A DNA stretch of 64,000 nt from Paenibacillus luteus (GTDB taxonomy: Bacteria; Bacillota; Bacilli; Paenibacillales; Paenibacillaceae), in NCBI RefSeq assembly GCF_006542765.1, contig NZ_SKCD01000027.1, positions 16,748 to 80,747 on the forward strand. Direction: 5' to 3'. The notes beneath the pieces were generated by a model. The model was given only the letters and a program-made list of their open reading frames with translations, ran no database searches and was not told the DNA's origin. How positions within the stretch are numbered: the stretch's first letter is position 1; each line of letters opens with the position of its first letter. The position numbers were made by a program, and so were the translations under genes. Below, in pieces: positions 51,162 through 60,762 of the stretch.

Positions 51162-52066
51162 TGGAGAATCAGCTGAAGGACGTGCTAGTGCGAGGGACGG
51201 CATGGGGTGGCAAAATTCGAGTGTTCGCGGCTCGCACGACTCAGCTTGTTGAGGAGCTTCGTCAGCGGCACGGTACTTTTCCTACGGCTACAGCTGCACT
51301 TGGCCGTACGTTAACAGCTGGTGCCATCATGGGTGCCATGCTGAAGGGGCAAGAGAAACTAACGATTCAAGTGAAAGGCGATGGGCCTATCGGACAAGTC
51401 GTTGTAGATGCCAATGCTGACGGTGAAGTTCGCGGGTATGTCGATCATCCGGAGGTTCATCTGGCAAGCAACGCGCATGGCAAGCTTGACGTCGCTGGTG
51501 CAGTGGGACGCAGCGGATATCTTCATATCACTAAGGATTTAGGAATGAAGGAGCCTTACCGCGGCAGCATTCCGATTGTATCGGGTGAGCTGGGGGAGGA
51601 TTTTACTTATTATTTCGCGGTTTCGGAGCAGACGCCATCAGCGGTAGGGCTTGGCGTACTGGTTGATTCCGATCATTCGGTACTGCATGCAGGCGGTTTT
51701 ATCGTTCAGTTGATGCCAGGACTTTCAGATGAAGAAATTACAAGGCTTGAGCAAGCGGTAGGCGCTATGCCTCCCGTAACGACTTTGCTGGATCAAGGGG
51801 AATCACCAGAGGAATTGCTTCGTAGGATCGTTGGCGACAATGAACTTCAGATTCATGATACAATGGAATTGAAATTTAAGTGCTTCTGTTCCTCGGAGCG
51901 TGTGGAGCAGACGCTCCTCAGCCTGGGAGAGCATGAATTGCAACAGATTATAGATGAAGACGGAAAAGCGGAAGTCGTTTGCCAATTTTGCAACGAAGCG
52001 TATACATTTGAGCGGGCAGAGCTAGTGCGACTGCTTGATCAAGCGAAACCAAAGCCGATCCAATAA
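51158..52066 (+). CDS. hslO: Redox-regulated chaperone Hsp33
   Basis: A holdase switched on by oxidation. The C-terminal zinc-binding cysteines are present as CFC near residue 244 and CQFC near residue 277, which match the CXC and CXXC pattern. The N-terminal body (FAARTTQLVEELRQRHGTFP) is family-typical. It has 302 aa. Start codons at 51158 and 51161 are both possible after AGGAGGG. Confidence 0.95.
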   Translation: MMENQLKDVLVRGTAWGGKIRVFAARTTQLVEELRQRHGTFPTATAALGRTLTAGAIMGAMLKGQEKLTIQVKGDGPIGQVVVDANADGEVRGYVDHPEVHLASNAHGKLDVAGAVGRSGYLHITKDLGMKEPYRGSIPIVSGELGEDFTYYFAVSEQTPSAVGLGVLVDSDHSVLHAGGFIVQLMPGLSDEEITRLEQAVGAMPPVTTLLDQGESPEELLRRIVGDNELQIHDTMELKFKCFCSSERVEQTLLSLGEHELQQIIDEDGKAEVVCQFCNEAYTFERAELVRLLDQAKPKPIQ

Positions 52067-52083
52067 TCGGAGGCATTAGGGGA

Positions 52084-53067
52084 ATGAGGAAATACGAGGT
52101 GCTGAGGGCCGTTGTCATCCTTCAAGCCGTATGTATGGTTGTGTTAACGGTAGTCGTTGTCATTAAGGTATTCCCCGGAAACGACCGCTTGCAGGGCTCG
52201 CAGCCGCAGACGAATGTGGGCAGCGAGGGAGAACAGGGCGAGCCCGGCCAACATCCGGGCGAACAAGTCGATCACAAACGTATCATCGCGAAGATAGGCA
52301 AAGAAACGATCTTGCTCGCTGATTTGGAGGGACAACTTCATAAGCTTTATGGAGATGCGGTATTGCGTACATTAATGGTGCATAAAGTCATTGATATGGA
52401 AGCAGAGGCATCCGAGCTAAGCGTGTCGGCAGAAGAACAGAGCCGTGAGCTGGATAAGATGGTGGATGGCTACGATAGCGAGGCCCGTTTCTATGAAGTG
52501 ATGAAGGAACAGCTTGGTATGTCGAAGGAGCAGGTGCTTGAGGATCTTCGCTACCGTCTGCTGCTGGAGAAGATCGTGATTCGCAGTGTTGAAGTCTCGG
52601 ATGATGAGGTTGACCGCTATATCGCTGATCATCCCGAGGAATTTGAAGCGAGGTCTCAGCTTCATCTGCAGTGGATCTTGACGGAAACAGCGAAGGAAGC
52701 CAATTCGGTGCTGAAGCTGCTTGCGGTAGGTGAAGATTTCAGCGTACTCGCGCGGACTTATTCCATTGATTCTTTTACGGCAGACGCAAACGGTGATTTA
52801 GGCTTGATCGCGGAGGATGACCCTTTCTATAATCGCGAAATGCTAGAAACGGCGAGCCGCTTGCAGATTGCTGAAATGGCCGGCCCGATTAAGGTGGAAG
52901 GCGGGTATGCGGTGATCCGTCTGATTGAACGCCAAGTAACGACAAGCATGTCCGGACCTGAAGTGTATGATGAGGTTCGCAAACAGCTGGCCTTAGAGCA
53001 TGCGGAATCATTAACGGATGTGGAAGATGAACTTTTGGAAAAATATGATGCAGTAAAAGTAGAATAG
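52084..53067 (+). CDS. Membrane-anchored PPIC-type peptidylprolyl isomerase (YacD)
   Basis: A PrsA-like foldase with a single N-terminal membrane anchor (residues 9-29, VVILQAVCMVVLTVVVVIKV) rather than a lipobox. A Gly/Gln/Glu-rich linker follows, then a SurA-like chaperone region and a degenerate parvulin domain (about residues 195-295). It sits between hslO and cysK, the position of yacD in B. subtilis. Confidence 0.88.
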   Translation: MRKYEVLRAVVILQAVCMVVLTVVVVIKVFPGNDRLQGSQPQTNVGSEGEQGEPGQHPGEQVDHKRIIAKIGKETILLADLEGQLHKLYGDAVLRTLMVHKVIDMEAEASELSVSAEEQSRELDKMVDGYDSEARFYEVMKEQLGMSKEQVLEDLRYRLLLEKIVIRSVEVSDDEVDRYIADHPEEFEARSQLHLQWILTETAKEANSVLKLLAVGEDFSVLARTYSIDSFTADANGDLGLIAEDDPFYNREMLETASRLQIAEMAGPIKVEGGYAVIRLIERQVTTSMSGPEVYDEVRKQLALEHAESLTDVEDELLEKYDAVKVE

Positions 53068-53109
53068 AGCTGTACGGCTAGCGTTTGCAGTGGAGTGAGA
53101 AACTCACTA

Positions 53110-53138
53110 TTGACAACGGATGCAAGACATTGATAAGA
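53110..53138 (+). promoter_or_regulatory. Probable cysK promoter
   Basis: TTGACA (53110-53115) with ATAAGA about 17 bases later. No riboswitch or clear CymR site was recognised in the 126-base gap. Confidence 0.45.
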
Positions 53139-53193
53139 TGGAATTAGTGAAAAAACCAACTGAATTAGTCGGAATAAGGAGGCAGTTATTTCC

Positions 53194-54132
53194 ATGGCCA
53201 AAATTGTGCAAAGCGTTTTAGATCTTATCGGTGATACTCCGCTTGTTCGTTTGAATCGTCTCGTGCCTGAGGGCAGCGCAGAAATTTATGTAAAGCTTGA
53301 ATACCAAAACCCAGGTGCAAGCGTTAAAGACCGTATCGCAATTAGCATGGTTGAAGTTGCTGAGCAAGAGGGAATTATTAAACCGGGTGATACGATTATT
53401 GAGCCTACTAGCGGTAACACAGGAATCGGACTAGCACTTGTAGCAGCAGCAAAAGGTTATAAGGCTATCCTTGTTATGCCAGAGACAATGAGTATTGAGC
53501 GTCGCAACCTGCTTCGTGCTTATGGCGCTGAGCTAGTTTTGACACCGGGATCTGAAGGGATGAACGGCGCTGTTCGCAAAGCGGAAGAGCTTGCTGAAGC
53601 GAATGCTGATTATTTCCTGCCACAGCAATTCAAAAACCAAGCCAACGTAAAGGTTCACCGCGAAACAACGGGTCCAGAGATCGTTGAGGCAATTAATTCG
53701 CTTGATGGCAAATTGGATGCATTTGTTGCTGGTATCGGTACTGGCGGTACCATTTCTGGCGCTGGCGAAGTGCTTAAGCAAAATTTCGAAGGCATCAAAA
53801 TCGTTGCCGTTGAACCAGCTGCTTCACCGCTTCTGTCGGGCGGCAAGCCGGGCGCACACAAAATTCAAGGTATCGGCGCAAACTTTGTACCTGATATTTT
53901 GAACCGTGATGTGTATGACCAAGTTATTGCTGTTGAAAACGAAGAAGCATTCGAATACGCTCGCCGTGCAGCCAAAGAAGAGGGTATCCTTTGCGGTATT
54001 TCTTCAGGCGCAGCGATCTTCGCAGCGCTTCAAGTAGCGAAAGAGCTTGGCGCAGGCAAACGTGTAGTTGCTGTTATCCCGAGCAATGGCGAACGCTACC
54101 TGTCGACTCCTCTCTTCAATTTCGAAAACTAA
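53194..54132 (+). CDS. cysK: Cysteine synthase A (O-acetylserine sulfhydrylase)
   Basis: A PLP enzyme that makes cysteine from O-acetylserine and sulfide. The PLP lysine is in NPGASVKDRIAIS (near residue 45), the substrate loop is PTSGNTGIGLA, and the PLP phosphate loop is GTGGTISGAGE. It has 312 aa and starts at ATG 53194 with AAGGAGG upstream. A hairpin terminator follows. Confidence 0.96.
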   Translation: MAKIVQSVLDLIGDTPLVRLNRLVPEGSAEIYVKLEYQNPGASVKDRIAISMVEVAEQEGIIKPGDTIIEPTSGNTGIGLALVAAAKGYKAILVMPETMSIERRNLLRAYGAELVLTPGSEGMNGAVRKAEELAEANADYFLPQQFKNQANVKVHRETTGPEIVEAINSLDGKLDAFVAGIGTGGTISGAGEVLKQNFEGIKIVAVEPAASPLLSGGKPGAHKIQGIGANFVPDILNRDVYDQVIAVENEEAFEYARRAAKEEGILCGISSGAAIFAALQVAKELGAGKRVVAVIPSNGERYLSTPLFNFEN

Positions 54133-54151
54133 TTTTATATCGAATATACGA

Positions 54152-54190
54152 CAGCCTTTCATTCCCCGGAATGGAAGGCTTTCTTTTTAC
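54152..54190 (+). terminator. Intrinsic terminator after cysK
   Basis: AGCCTTTCATTCC pairs with GGAATGGAAGGCT, followed by TTCTTTTT. Confidence 0.88.
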
Positions 54191-54244
54191 TTAGGTATTC
54201 TGTATACTGAGCAAAATAAGTCAAGTTATCGGGGGTTGAAGGTG

Positions 54245-55849
54245 ATGGTCACCGCTATAGAACAGTGGACTCGGTGGCACGCCGAACATAAATATACGAC
54301 GCTGCCGCTGTTGAAGGAATTGCCCTTCCAGATCGATACGAGAGCAGGCGTTGCCTCGTGGGAAGAGGTGTGGCAGGATGCTTCACCCTATGCTTTTGTC
54401 CTAGAAAGCGGTAAGGATGGGCGGTATACCTATTTGGGACTGCATCCTGACGGTATCATACGTGGCAAAGGCTTGTCAGCCGAGTCGGTGCAATTCGAAT
54501 CCGTTGAGGAGCAGACTAAGCGTCGATGGGAAGGAAAGCCTCTCCAGGTCGTTAGGGAATGGATGAGCGGAGAGCTTGGGCCAAGGCTTGAGGAAGGTCC
54601 TAAGTGGATTGGCGGCTGCGCCGGATTCTGGGGTTACGATATTATACGAACCATTGAACGTCTGCCTGTACAGGCAGAGGATGATCGATCAATCCCCGAT
54701 TATCTATTCATGCAGATGAACGAGCTTTGGATTATCGATCATGTAGATTCCAAGGTCTACTGCGCCGTTCATACCAAGATCAATATGGATGCGGGTACTC
54801 AAGAGCTAAATGCTGCTTATGAACGTGCATTGTCGAGGGCAGAAGGGATGACCGATTATTGGTTGACCTGGTTTGACGAGGCTCGTGTCAAGAAGAAGGC
54901 GGAAGCGCTTCAGGCGCGGCGGAAACAAATGCTTGAAGATGATCTGCTGCAAATCGACGTCGAGTCTGTTGCAGGGATCACCTCGAAATTCCCGAAGGAA
55001 GCTTATATGGAGGCTGTTCGGAGTATACAGCAATACATTGAGCAGGGGGATGTTTTCCAGGTTAATCTCTCTGTAAGGCAAAGTAAAAGAATCTCAGCTA
55101 AGCCAGAAGAGCTGTATGAATGGATCAGGCTGGTGAATCCTTCTCCCTACATGGGTTTTCTGCGCTGTCCCGATTTTCAGCTTGTTTCGGCTTCGCCGGA
55201 GCTGCTTGTTGAGCTGTGTGAGAACAAGCTCGCAACCAGACCGATTGCTGGAACACGGAGGCGTGGCCGTACAGAAGAAGAGGATCGGCAATTGGCCGAT
55301 GAACTTCTCTCGAACGAGAAGGAGCGCGCCGAGCACATTATGCTAGTGGATCTGGAGCGAAATGACCTTGGCCGGATTTCTGCTTATGGAACCGTTAAAG
55401 TAGAAGAGCTGATGGTCATTGAACAGTATTCACATGTCATGCACCTTGTGTCTCAAGTTGAGGGGCAACTGGCAAGCGGGAAAGATGCTTATGATGTTAT
55501 TGCGGCGACCTTTCCAGGCGGAACGATTACGGGTGCGCCAAAAATCCGTACGATGGAAATAATCGAAGAGCTGGAACCGACACGCCGTGGACCATATACC
55601 GGATCATTAGGGTGGATTGACTATAACGGGGATATGGAATTTAATATAATTATTAGAACCATGGCGCTGCAGGACGGGATTGTCCATATTCAAGCGGGAG
55701 CGGGAATCGTCATTGATTCTGATCCGGAGCGCGAATACAAAGAATCGTTGAGCAAAGCAAAGGCTTTATGGAAGGCCATTCAGTACAGTGAACGGTTTGC
55801 GGAGCATAACCATGCTGCGGAGCCGGATAGAGGGGGAGCCTTAACATGA
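54245..55849 (+). CDS. pabB: Aminodeoxychorismate synthase component I
   Basis: It amidates chorismate on the way to p-aminobenzoate for folate. The chorismate-binding domain fills the C-terminal half, with RPIAGTRRRGRTEEEDRQLA, LVDLERNDLGRI and TFPGGTITGAPKIRTMEII. The protein has about 534 residues. ATG 54245 after CGGGGG is chosen; the frame continues back into cysK but without likeness. Context with pabA, pabC and folP favours PabB over TrpE. Confidence 0.92.
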   Translation: MVTAIEQWTRWHAEHKYTTLPLLKELPFQIDTRAGVASWEEVWQDASPYAFVLESGKDGRYTYLGLHPDGIIRGKGLSAESVQFESVEEQTKRRWEGKPLQVVREWMSGELGPRLEEGPKWIGGCAGFWGYDIIRTIERLPVQAEDDRSIPDYLFMQMNELWIIDHVDSKVYCAVHTKINMDAGTQELNAAYERALSRAEGMTDYWLTWFDEARVKKKAEALQARRKQMLEDDLLQIDVESVAGITSKFPKEAYMEAVRSIQQYIEQGDVFQVNLSVRQSKRISAKPEELYEWIRLVNPSPYMGFLRCPDFQLVSASPELLVELCENKLATRPIAGTRRRGRTEEEDRQLADELLSNEKERAEHIMLVDLERNDLGRISAYGTVKVEELMVIEQYSHVMHLVSQVEGQLASGKDAYDVIAATFPGGTITGAPKIRTMEIIEELEPTRRGPYTGSLGWIDYNGDMEFNIIIRTMALQDGIVHIQAGAGIVIDSDPEREYKESLSKAKALWKAIQYSERFAEHNHAAEPDRGGALT

Positions 55850-56427
55850 TACTGGTAATCGATAATTATGACTCTTTTACGTACAATCTCGTTCAGTATT
55901 TGGGTGAGCTTGGCGAAGATATTGTTGTGAAACGTAATGACGAGGTCGACCTTGCGGGCATTGAAGCTTTGGCGCCTGATCATATTCTGATCTCTCCTGG
56001 ACCTTGCTCGCCGAATGAAGCGGGCATTAGCTTGTCGCTTATCGAGCATTTTAAAGGGATCATTCCGATTTTTGGCGTTTGTTTGGGCCATCAGTCCATT
56101 GGACAAGCCTTCGGAGGCGAAGTGGTTCGTGCGGAGAGACTGATGCATGGAAAAACCTCTGCAATTCATCATGATCAAAAATCAATTTTTGCAGGAATGC
56201 CTACTCCTTTCACCGCTACTCGCTACCATTCTTTAATCGTACGTCGCGAGACGCTGCCGGATTGTCTTGAAATTACGGCAGAGACGGAAGAGGGCGAAAT
56301 TATGGGACTGCGTCATAAGGAATATCCGATTGAAGGGGTGCAATTCCACCCTGAATCGATTATAACGGAGCATGGGCTAACGATGCTTCGTAATTTCTTG
56401 CAAAATCGGACGGGCGCAGTGCGATGA
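55846..56427 (+). CDS. pabA: Glutamine amidotransferase component II of aminodeoxychorismate/anthranilate synthase
   Basis: It supplies ammonia to PabB, and in Bacillus also to TrpE. It is a class I glutamine amidotransferase with catalytic cysteine in GVCLGHQSIG and His/Glu in VQFHPES. DNYDSFTYNLVQYLGE opens the protein. It has 193 aa, starting four bases inside pabB. Confidence 0.95.
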   Translation: MILVIDNYDSFTYNLVQYLGELGEDIVVKRNDEVDLAGIEALAPDHILISPGPCSPNEAGISLSLIEHFKGIIPIFGVCLGHQSIGQAFGGEVVRAERLMHGKTSAIHHDQKSIFAGMPTPFTATRYHSLIVRRETLPDCLEITAETEEGEIMGLRHKEYPIEGVQFHPESIITEHGLTMLRNFLQNRTGAVR

Positions 56428-57299
56428 AAATCGGTCTGAACGGCTCCGTCATGGAAGCGAGCGAAGCCGTGATCTCTGTATATGATCACGGTTTTTTGTA
56501 CGGTTTGGGACTATTCGAAACCTTTCGTACTTATGAGGGCAGACCCTACTTGCTGGACCGGCATATGAATCGTTTGTATATGGGCTGCGAGCAATTAGGT
56601 ATCCGCAATTGCCCAAGCGTGCAGCAAGTGTCCGATATGATCTATGAGCTTCTCAATGCCAATGGTTTGAAGGCGGGATATGTACGCTTGACTGTCAGCG
56701 CGGGAGAAGCAGAGCTTGGTTTGCCGACCGGTGATTACGAGCAGCCGAATGTGTTAATGCTTGTGAAGAACTTGCCGCCTGTCAATGATGCGGTTCATAT
56801 GCGCGGACGGGAGCTGCGGCTTGTGCAGACGAGGCGGAATACGCCAGAGGGCGAGGTTCGTTTCAAGTCCCTCCATTATATGAACAATATTATTGCCAAG
56901 CGAGAGCTGCTTGCTAGTGGTGCTTTGCCAGGCGTGGAGGGTCTAATGCTAACCCGTGAGGGCTGGCTGGCAGAAGGGATCGTCAGTAATTTGTTTTTTG
57001 TGAAAAATTCGGTCATCTATACGCCAGCTCTCGCAACTGGCATATTGCCTGGCATTACGCGCGAGCGCGTGATGGAGTTGGCGGCTGAGGCGGGGTATCT
57101 GGTGAAAGAGGGGCTTTACAGCTGGGAGCAGCTGCAGTCGGCCGATGAAATCTGGCTTACCAATTCCATTCAGGAAGTGGTTCCTGTCACTACCTTGACG
57201 GATGCGATTGGACAGAGCATTGTCATCAGCGACGGGGAAGCAGGGGAATTGACTAGACAGCTGCTCTCTCTTTACCGGCAGGACACTAACGTGGTTTAA
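56424..57299 (+). CDS. pabC: Aminodeoxychorismate lyase
   Basis: A PLP fold-type IV enzyme that releases pyruvate from aminodeoxychorismate to yield p-aminobenzoate. YDHGFLYGLGLFETFRTYEG and the catalytic-lysine region RFKSLHYMNNIIAK are present, as is the TREGWLAEGIVSNLFFV loop. It has 291 aa and overlaps pabA by four bases. Confidence 0.93.
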   Translation: MKIGLNGSVMEASEAVISVYDHGFLYGLGLFETFRTYEGRPYLLDRHMNRLYMGCEQLGIRNCPSVQQVSDMIYELLNANGLKAGYVRLTVSAGEAELGLPTGDYEQPNVLMLVKNLPPVNDAVHMRGRELRLVQTRRNTPEGEVRFKSLHYMNNIIAKRELLASGALPGVEGLMLTREGWLAEGIVSNLFFVKNSVIYTPALATGILPGITRERVMELAAEAGYLVKEGLYSWEQLQSADEIWLTNSIQEVVPVTTLTDAIGQSIVISDGEAGELTRQLLSLYRQDTNVV

Positions 57300-57378
57300 A
57301 AGATAAGGGTCTGTGTTGCTTTGATGAATAAATACGGCATGAGCATAAGAGTAAATGAAGAAGGATGGTGATCTAATC

Positions 57379-58236
57379 GTGGGTCAACAACCAAGCTATT
57401 TTAAAAGAATTTACGATTTTGGAGACGGATCGAGAATAGAGCTTGGCAGCCGAACGTTAGTCATGGCGATCTTGAATGCAACGCCTGATTCGTTCTCGGA
57501 CGGTGGAAAGTATACGAATGTTGAAGCTGCTCTTGCCCACGCTCGCGCGATGGTTGAGGCTGGGGCTGATATTCTGGATATTGGCGGAGAGTCGACCCGT
57601 CCAGGCTTTGAACCGGTCGGGCTAGAGGAAGAAGTGCGGAGAATTGTTCCGGTGATTCAGGCATTGCGCCAAGCGCTGCCTCATATTCCTCTTTCGATTG
57701 ATACCTACAAAGCCGAAACTGCACGTCAGGCGCTGGAGGCCGGCGCGCATATTATTAATGATATTTGGGGTTTAAAAGGTGACCCGAACATGGCTGCCAT
57801 TGCGGCTGAATACGGCTGTCCGGTTATTATCAACCATAATCGTCATGCCAGGAACTACAATGATTTGGTTCCCGATGTCCTCTCTGACCTGCTGGGAAGT
57901 GTAAGCATCGCCCGGGCAGCAGGAATAGCAGATGAAATGATTTGGTTGGACCCCGGAATAGGTTTTGCAAAAACCTACGAGGACAATTTGGAGCTGCTCG
58001 GCCGTCTGTCTGAGCTGAATGTGCTTGGATATCCGGTACTTCTCGGCACCTCTCGCAAACGATTCATTAAACAGACTTTGGATTTACCCGTGGACGAGCT
58101 CGTTGAAGGAACGGCTGCAACGGTGGCTCTTGGCATCGCACATGGCTGCCAGATTATGCGCGTTCATGATGTTCGTGCAATCAAACGGACCGCGCTGATG
58201 ACGGATGCTATTTGTTACTTCAACCAAAACCGTTAG
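57379..58236 (+). CDS. folP: Dihydropteroate synthase
   Basis: It joins p-aminobenzoate to the pterin pyrophosphate and is the target of sulfonamides. Signatures: LNATPDSFSDGGKY, DIGGESTRPG, INDIWGLKGDP and DPGIGFAKTYEDNLELL. I favour GTG 57379 behind AAGGATGGTGAT over ATG 57355, which lacks a ribosome site. About 285 aa is normal. It sits in the pab-fol operon. Confidence 0.95.
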   Translation: MGQQPSYFKRIYDFGDGSRIELGSRTLVMAILNATPDSFSDGGKYTNVEAALAHARAMVEAGADILDIGGESTRPGFEPVGLEEEVRRIVPVIQALRQALPHIPLSIDTYKAETARQALEAGAHIINDIWGLKGDPNMAAIAAEYGCPVIINHNRHARNYNDLVPDVLSDLLGSVSIARAAGIADEMIWLDPGIGFAKTYEDNLELLGRLSELNVLGYPVLLGTSRKRFIKQTLDLPVDELVEGTAATVALGIAHGCQIMRVHDVRAIKRTALMTDAICYFNQNR

Positions 58237-58253
58237 GAGAGAGAACAACTATT

Positions 58254-58640
58254 ATGGACAACATGACGATAAAAGGAATGAAGTTTTACGGATATCATGG
58301 TGTATTTGCGGAAGAAAACAAGCTCGGCCAGCAATACTATGTCGATATTGAACTGAGCATGGATTTGGAGCAGGCGGCGTTAACGGATGACTTGAATTGT
58401 ACGGTGAATTATGCGGAAATTCATGCGCTTGCCAAGACAATCGTAGAAGGGCCTCCTTTCAAGCTAATTGAAGCTTTAACCGGTCACATTGCATCGCAGG
58501 TACTGGAAGCTTATACTATGGTAAATGAAGTTACAGTTCGAGTAACCAAGCCGCATCCGCCGTTTGACATTCATTTTGATGGAGTAACGGTTGAGCTGCG
58601 CAGAAAGCGGGACGCTGATGGACGAACAATTCCCGCTTGA
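58254..58640 (+). CDS. folB: Dihydroneopterin aldolase
   Basis: It cleaves dihydroneopterin to hydroxymethyl-dihydropterin in folate synthesis. MTIKGMKFYGYHGVFAEENK and the C-terminal RVTKPHPPFDIHFDGVTVEL are typical. ATG 58254 gives 128 aa, the family length. It overlaps folK by 23 bases. Confidence 0.94.
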   Translation: MDNMTIKGMKFYGYHGVFAEENKLGQQYYVDIELSMDLEQAALTDDLNCTVNYAEIHALAKTIVEGPPFKLIEALTGHIASQVLEAYTMVNEVTVRVTKPHPPFDIHFDGVTVELRRKRDADGRTIPA

Positions 58641-59172
58641 CGGTGAATGGGTTGTAGCCTATATCGCATTAGGCTCTAATATGGGAAACAGGGAGCAGCT
58701 TTTGCTCACCGCTATCGGACTCATTGACGCTCATCCCAAGATTGAAGTTAACAAGGTATCAGGCATGTATGAGACGGACCCTGTTGGATACACGGATCAG
58801 CCGCCATTTCTTAATATGACATTAGCCATTAGGACGTCGCTTTCTCCGCTGCTGCTGCTTCGTCAGCTTCTCGATTTTGAGCAGGAATTAGGGAGAGTTC
58901 GACAAATACGTTGGGGACCAAGAACCATTGACCTCGATCTCCTCCTATATGATAATGTCAGAATGGATCTGGAGGAGCTGACATTGCCGCATCCGCGTAT
59001 GATGGAGCGGTCATTTGTGCTTGTGCCGCTGCATGATGTTATAGAAGAATCGCATCAGCTATCTGCTGAGGTGAATGCAGCGTCCAGTGCGGCGCTTTTG
59101 GATGGAAAGGAAGGCATCACGTTATGGAAAATAATCAATTGGCGCAGCGCGTCAGAGCCTTTCGAAAATTGA
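58618..59172 (+). CDS. folK: 2-amino-4-hydroxy-6-hydroxymethyldihydropteridine diphosphokinase
   Basis: It pyrophosphorylates the pterin before FolP. The signatures are AYIALGSNMGNREQ and GPRTIDLDLLLYDN with the metal-binding aspartates. It has 184 aa from ATG 58618. The 3' end overlaps the small regulator gene by 49 bases. Confidence 0.94.
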   Translation: MDEQFPLDGEWVVAYIALGSNMGNREQLLLTAIGLIDAHPKIEVNKVSGMYETDPVGYTDQPPFLNMTLAIRTSLSPLLLLRQLLDFEQELGRVRQIRWGPRTIDLDLLLYDNVRMDLEELTLPHPRMMERSFVLVPLHDVIEESHQLSAEVNAASSAALLDGKEGITLWKIINWRSASEPFEN

Positions 59173-59336
59173 AGGGCTATACTCAGCAGGAGCTGGCCAA
59201 GGTGCTTGGCGTATCAGTAGCTGTACTTGGTTCGTTAGAACGCGGGACAAGAAAGACAGACCCAAAACTGTTAAGTCATATTGCCAAGACGTTAGGAATC
59301 AGCTACGAGGAACTTATGTTGGATGACCGTGAGTAA
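59124..59336 (+). CDS. Small XRE-type HTH protein (YazB)
   Basis: A 70-residue protein that is little more than one HTH domain (QELAKVLGVSVAVLGSLERG). It occupies the yazB position after folK, with unusually long overlap into folK. Its target is unknown; it may regulate the folate operon. Confidence 0.88.
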   Translation: MENNQLAQRVRAFRKLKGYTQQELAKVLGVSVAVLGSLERGTRKTDPKLLSHIAKTLGISYEELMLDDRE

Positions 59337-59394
59337 CAATGGATCAAATAGGAGCTTTAAACCATAAACGATTAGAAGGGGAGCAAGGAGCGAC

Positions 59395-59820
59395 ATGCTG
59401 AAAATCGGAGACATCATGATGAAGAATAGAGTGGTGCTAGCGCCGATGGCAGGCGTGTGTAATCCGGCTTTTTGACTGATTGCTAAGGAATTTGGAACAG
59501 GTGTTGTATGCGCATTGGCTGGGACGATGAGCATATTTATGCGTTTGAGCATGCTCGCGCAGTAGAGCGTGCAGGTGGGATGGCCGTACACGTGAGCAGT
59601 TGTATACGGGCAAGGCTAATTGGGACATTATAAGGGATGTTAAGGAAGCGGTATCCATTCCCGTAATTGGAAATAGCGACTTTTTTTCTCCAGAAGATGA
59701 AAAGCGCCTGCTTGATCATACCGGCTGCGACGGGGTCATGATTGGCCGCGGTGCGCTCGGCAATTCATGGATGTTATACCGGAAGTTTCAATACCTTACT
59801 AAACATTTAAATCGGTCGGT
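59395..59820 (+). pseudogene. dusB: Decayed tRNA-dihydrouridine synthase dusB
   Basis: The start is intact: AAGGAG, then ATG 59395, MLKIGDIMMKNRVVLAPMAG, but TGA at 59473-59475 replaces the expected arginine of AFRLIAKEFG. The frame resumes, then about 100 residues (the FMN and catalytic cysteine region) are missing; GWDDEHIYAFEHARAVERAG continues in another frame and, after a further small loss, REQLYTGKANWDII and GVMIGRGALGNSWMLYR appear. The C-terminal RNA-binding part is gone. The position before lysS is that of B. subtilis yacF/dusB. Confidence 0.9.
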
Positions 59821-60105
59821 TAAGCAGGTTTACTTGTGGAATCAGTCAGCCGACATTGTTCGACAAAAGCCGCTGCGAAGCGGCTTCTGCCGCAACAGGT
59901 AGAAATGAAACGGTTGCAATGACTCGGTTGGCTTTGATTGACATTCGGGGTAACTTTGCAATATAATCGTGCAATATAATCTAACGTACACATCAAGAGC
60001 GCTTCAAAACACAGAGGTATGATGAACCAGAAGCGTAATATATTAGGTAACAGTGAATTCATACGTGGTATGAAAAATTAGTCACATGACAGGAGAATCG
60101 GAAAG

Positions 60106-60582
60106 ATGAACGATAAGCAAATCATTCTGACTCAAGAAGGGCTGCGCAAGCTCGAAGATGAATTAGAAAACTTAAAATCGGTCAAACGCCGTGAGGTTGC
60201 CGAACGTATTAAAGTGGCAATCGGCTATGGCGATATCAGCGAAAACTCCGAGTACGAAGATGCGAAAAACGAACAAGCCTTCATTGAAGGCCGTGTGCTT
60301 ACCCTAGAGAAAATGTTGCGGAACGCACGCATTATAAATAACGATGATATCGACATTGATACCGTTAGCATCGGCTCGATCGTAACGGTAGAGGATATGG
60401 AGTATGGCGACAAAATGGACTACTCCATTGTCGGTACAGCGGAAGCGGACCCTTTGCAAAATAAGATATCGAATGAAAGTCCGGTTGGCAAAGCGATTTT
60501 GGGCAAAAAAATAGGCACAGTCGTGGAAGTTAACGTACCAGTCGGCATGATTCAATACAAAATTCTCGATATCAAAAAATAA
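60106..60582 (+). CDS. greA: Transcription elongation factor GreA
   Basis: It rescues backtracked RNA polymerase by stimulating transcript cleavage. The N-terminal coiled coil (residues 5-75) has GYGDISENSEYEDAKNEQA at its tip with the acidic residues used in catalysis. The C-terminal FKBP-like domain ends with ESPVGKAILGKKIGTVVEV. It has 158 aa. A short terminator follows. Confidence 0.96.
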   Translation: MNDKQIILTQEGLRKLEDELENLKSVKRREVAERIKVAIGYGDISENSEYEDAKNEQAFIEGRVLTLEKMLRNARIINNDDIDIDTVSIGSIVTVEDMEYGDKMDYSIVGTAEADPLQNKISNESPVGKAILGKKIGTVVEVNVPVGMIQYKILDIKK

Positions 60583-60603
60583 GGCTTGCTATGTGCGAAT
60601 CGG

Positions 60604-60629
60604 AAAGCTTCCTTGTAGGAAGCTTTTTG
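60604..60629 (+). terminator. Intrinsic terminator after greA
   Basis: AAAGCTTCC pairs with GGAAGCTTT around TTGTA, ending in a short T-run. Confidence 0.75.
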
Positions 60630-60762
60630 AACGTTTAAACTATAAGAATCTAGTTAGCTCAGGCGCATAAAGCATATCGATTTCGCCAGTCGGCGGGAGT
60701 ATGCTGCATTAAGATCGGCGACAGTCGCCTATGCTTGCCGAATGATCAAGGAGATGAAAGCA

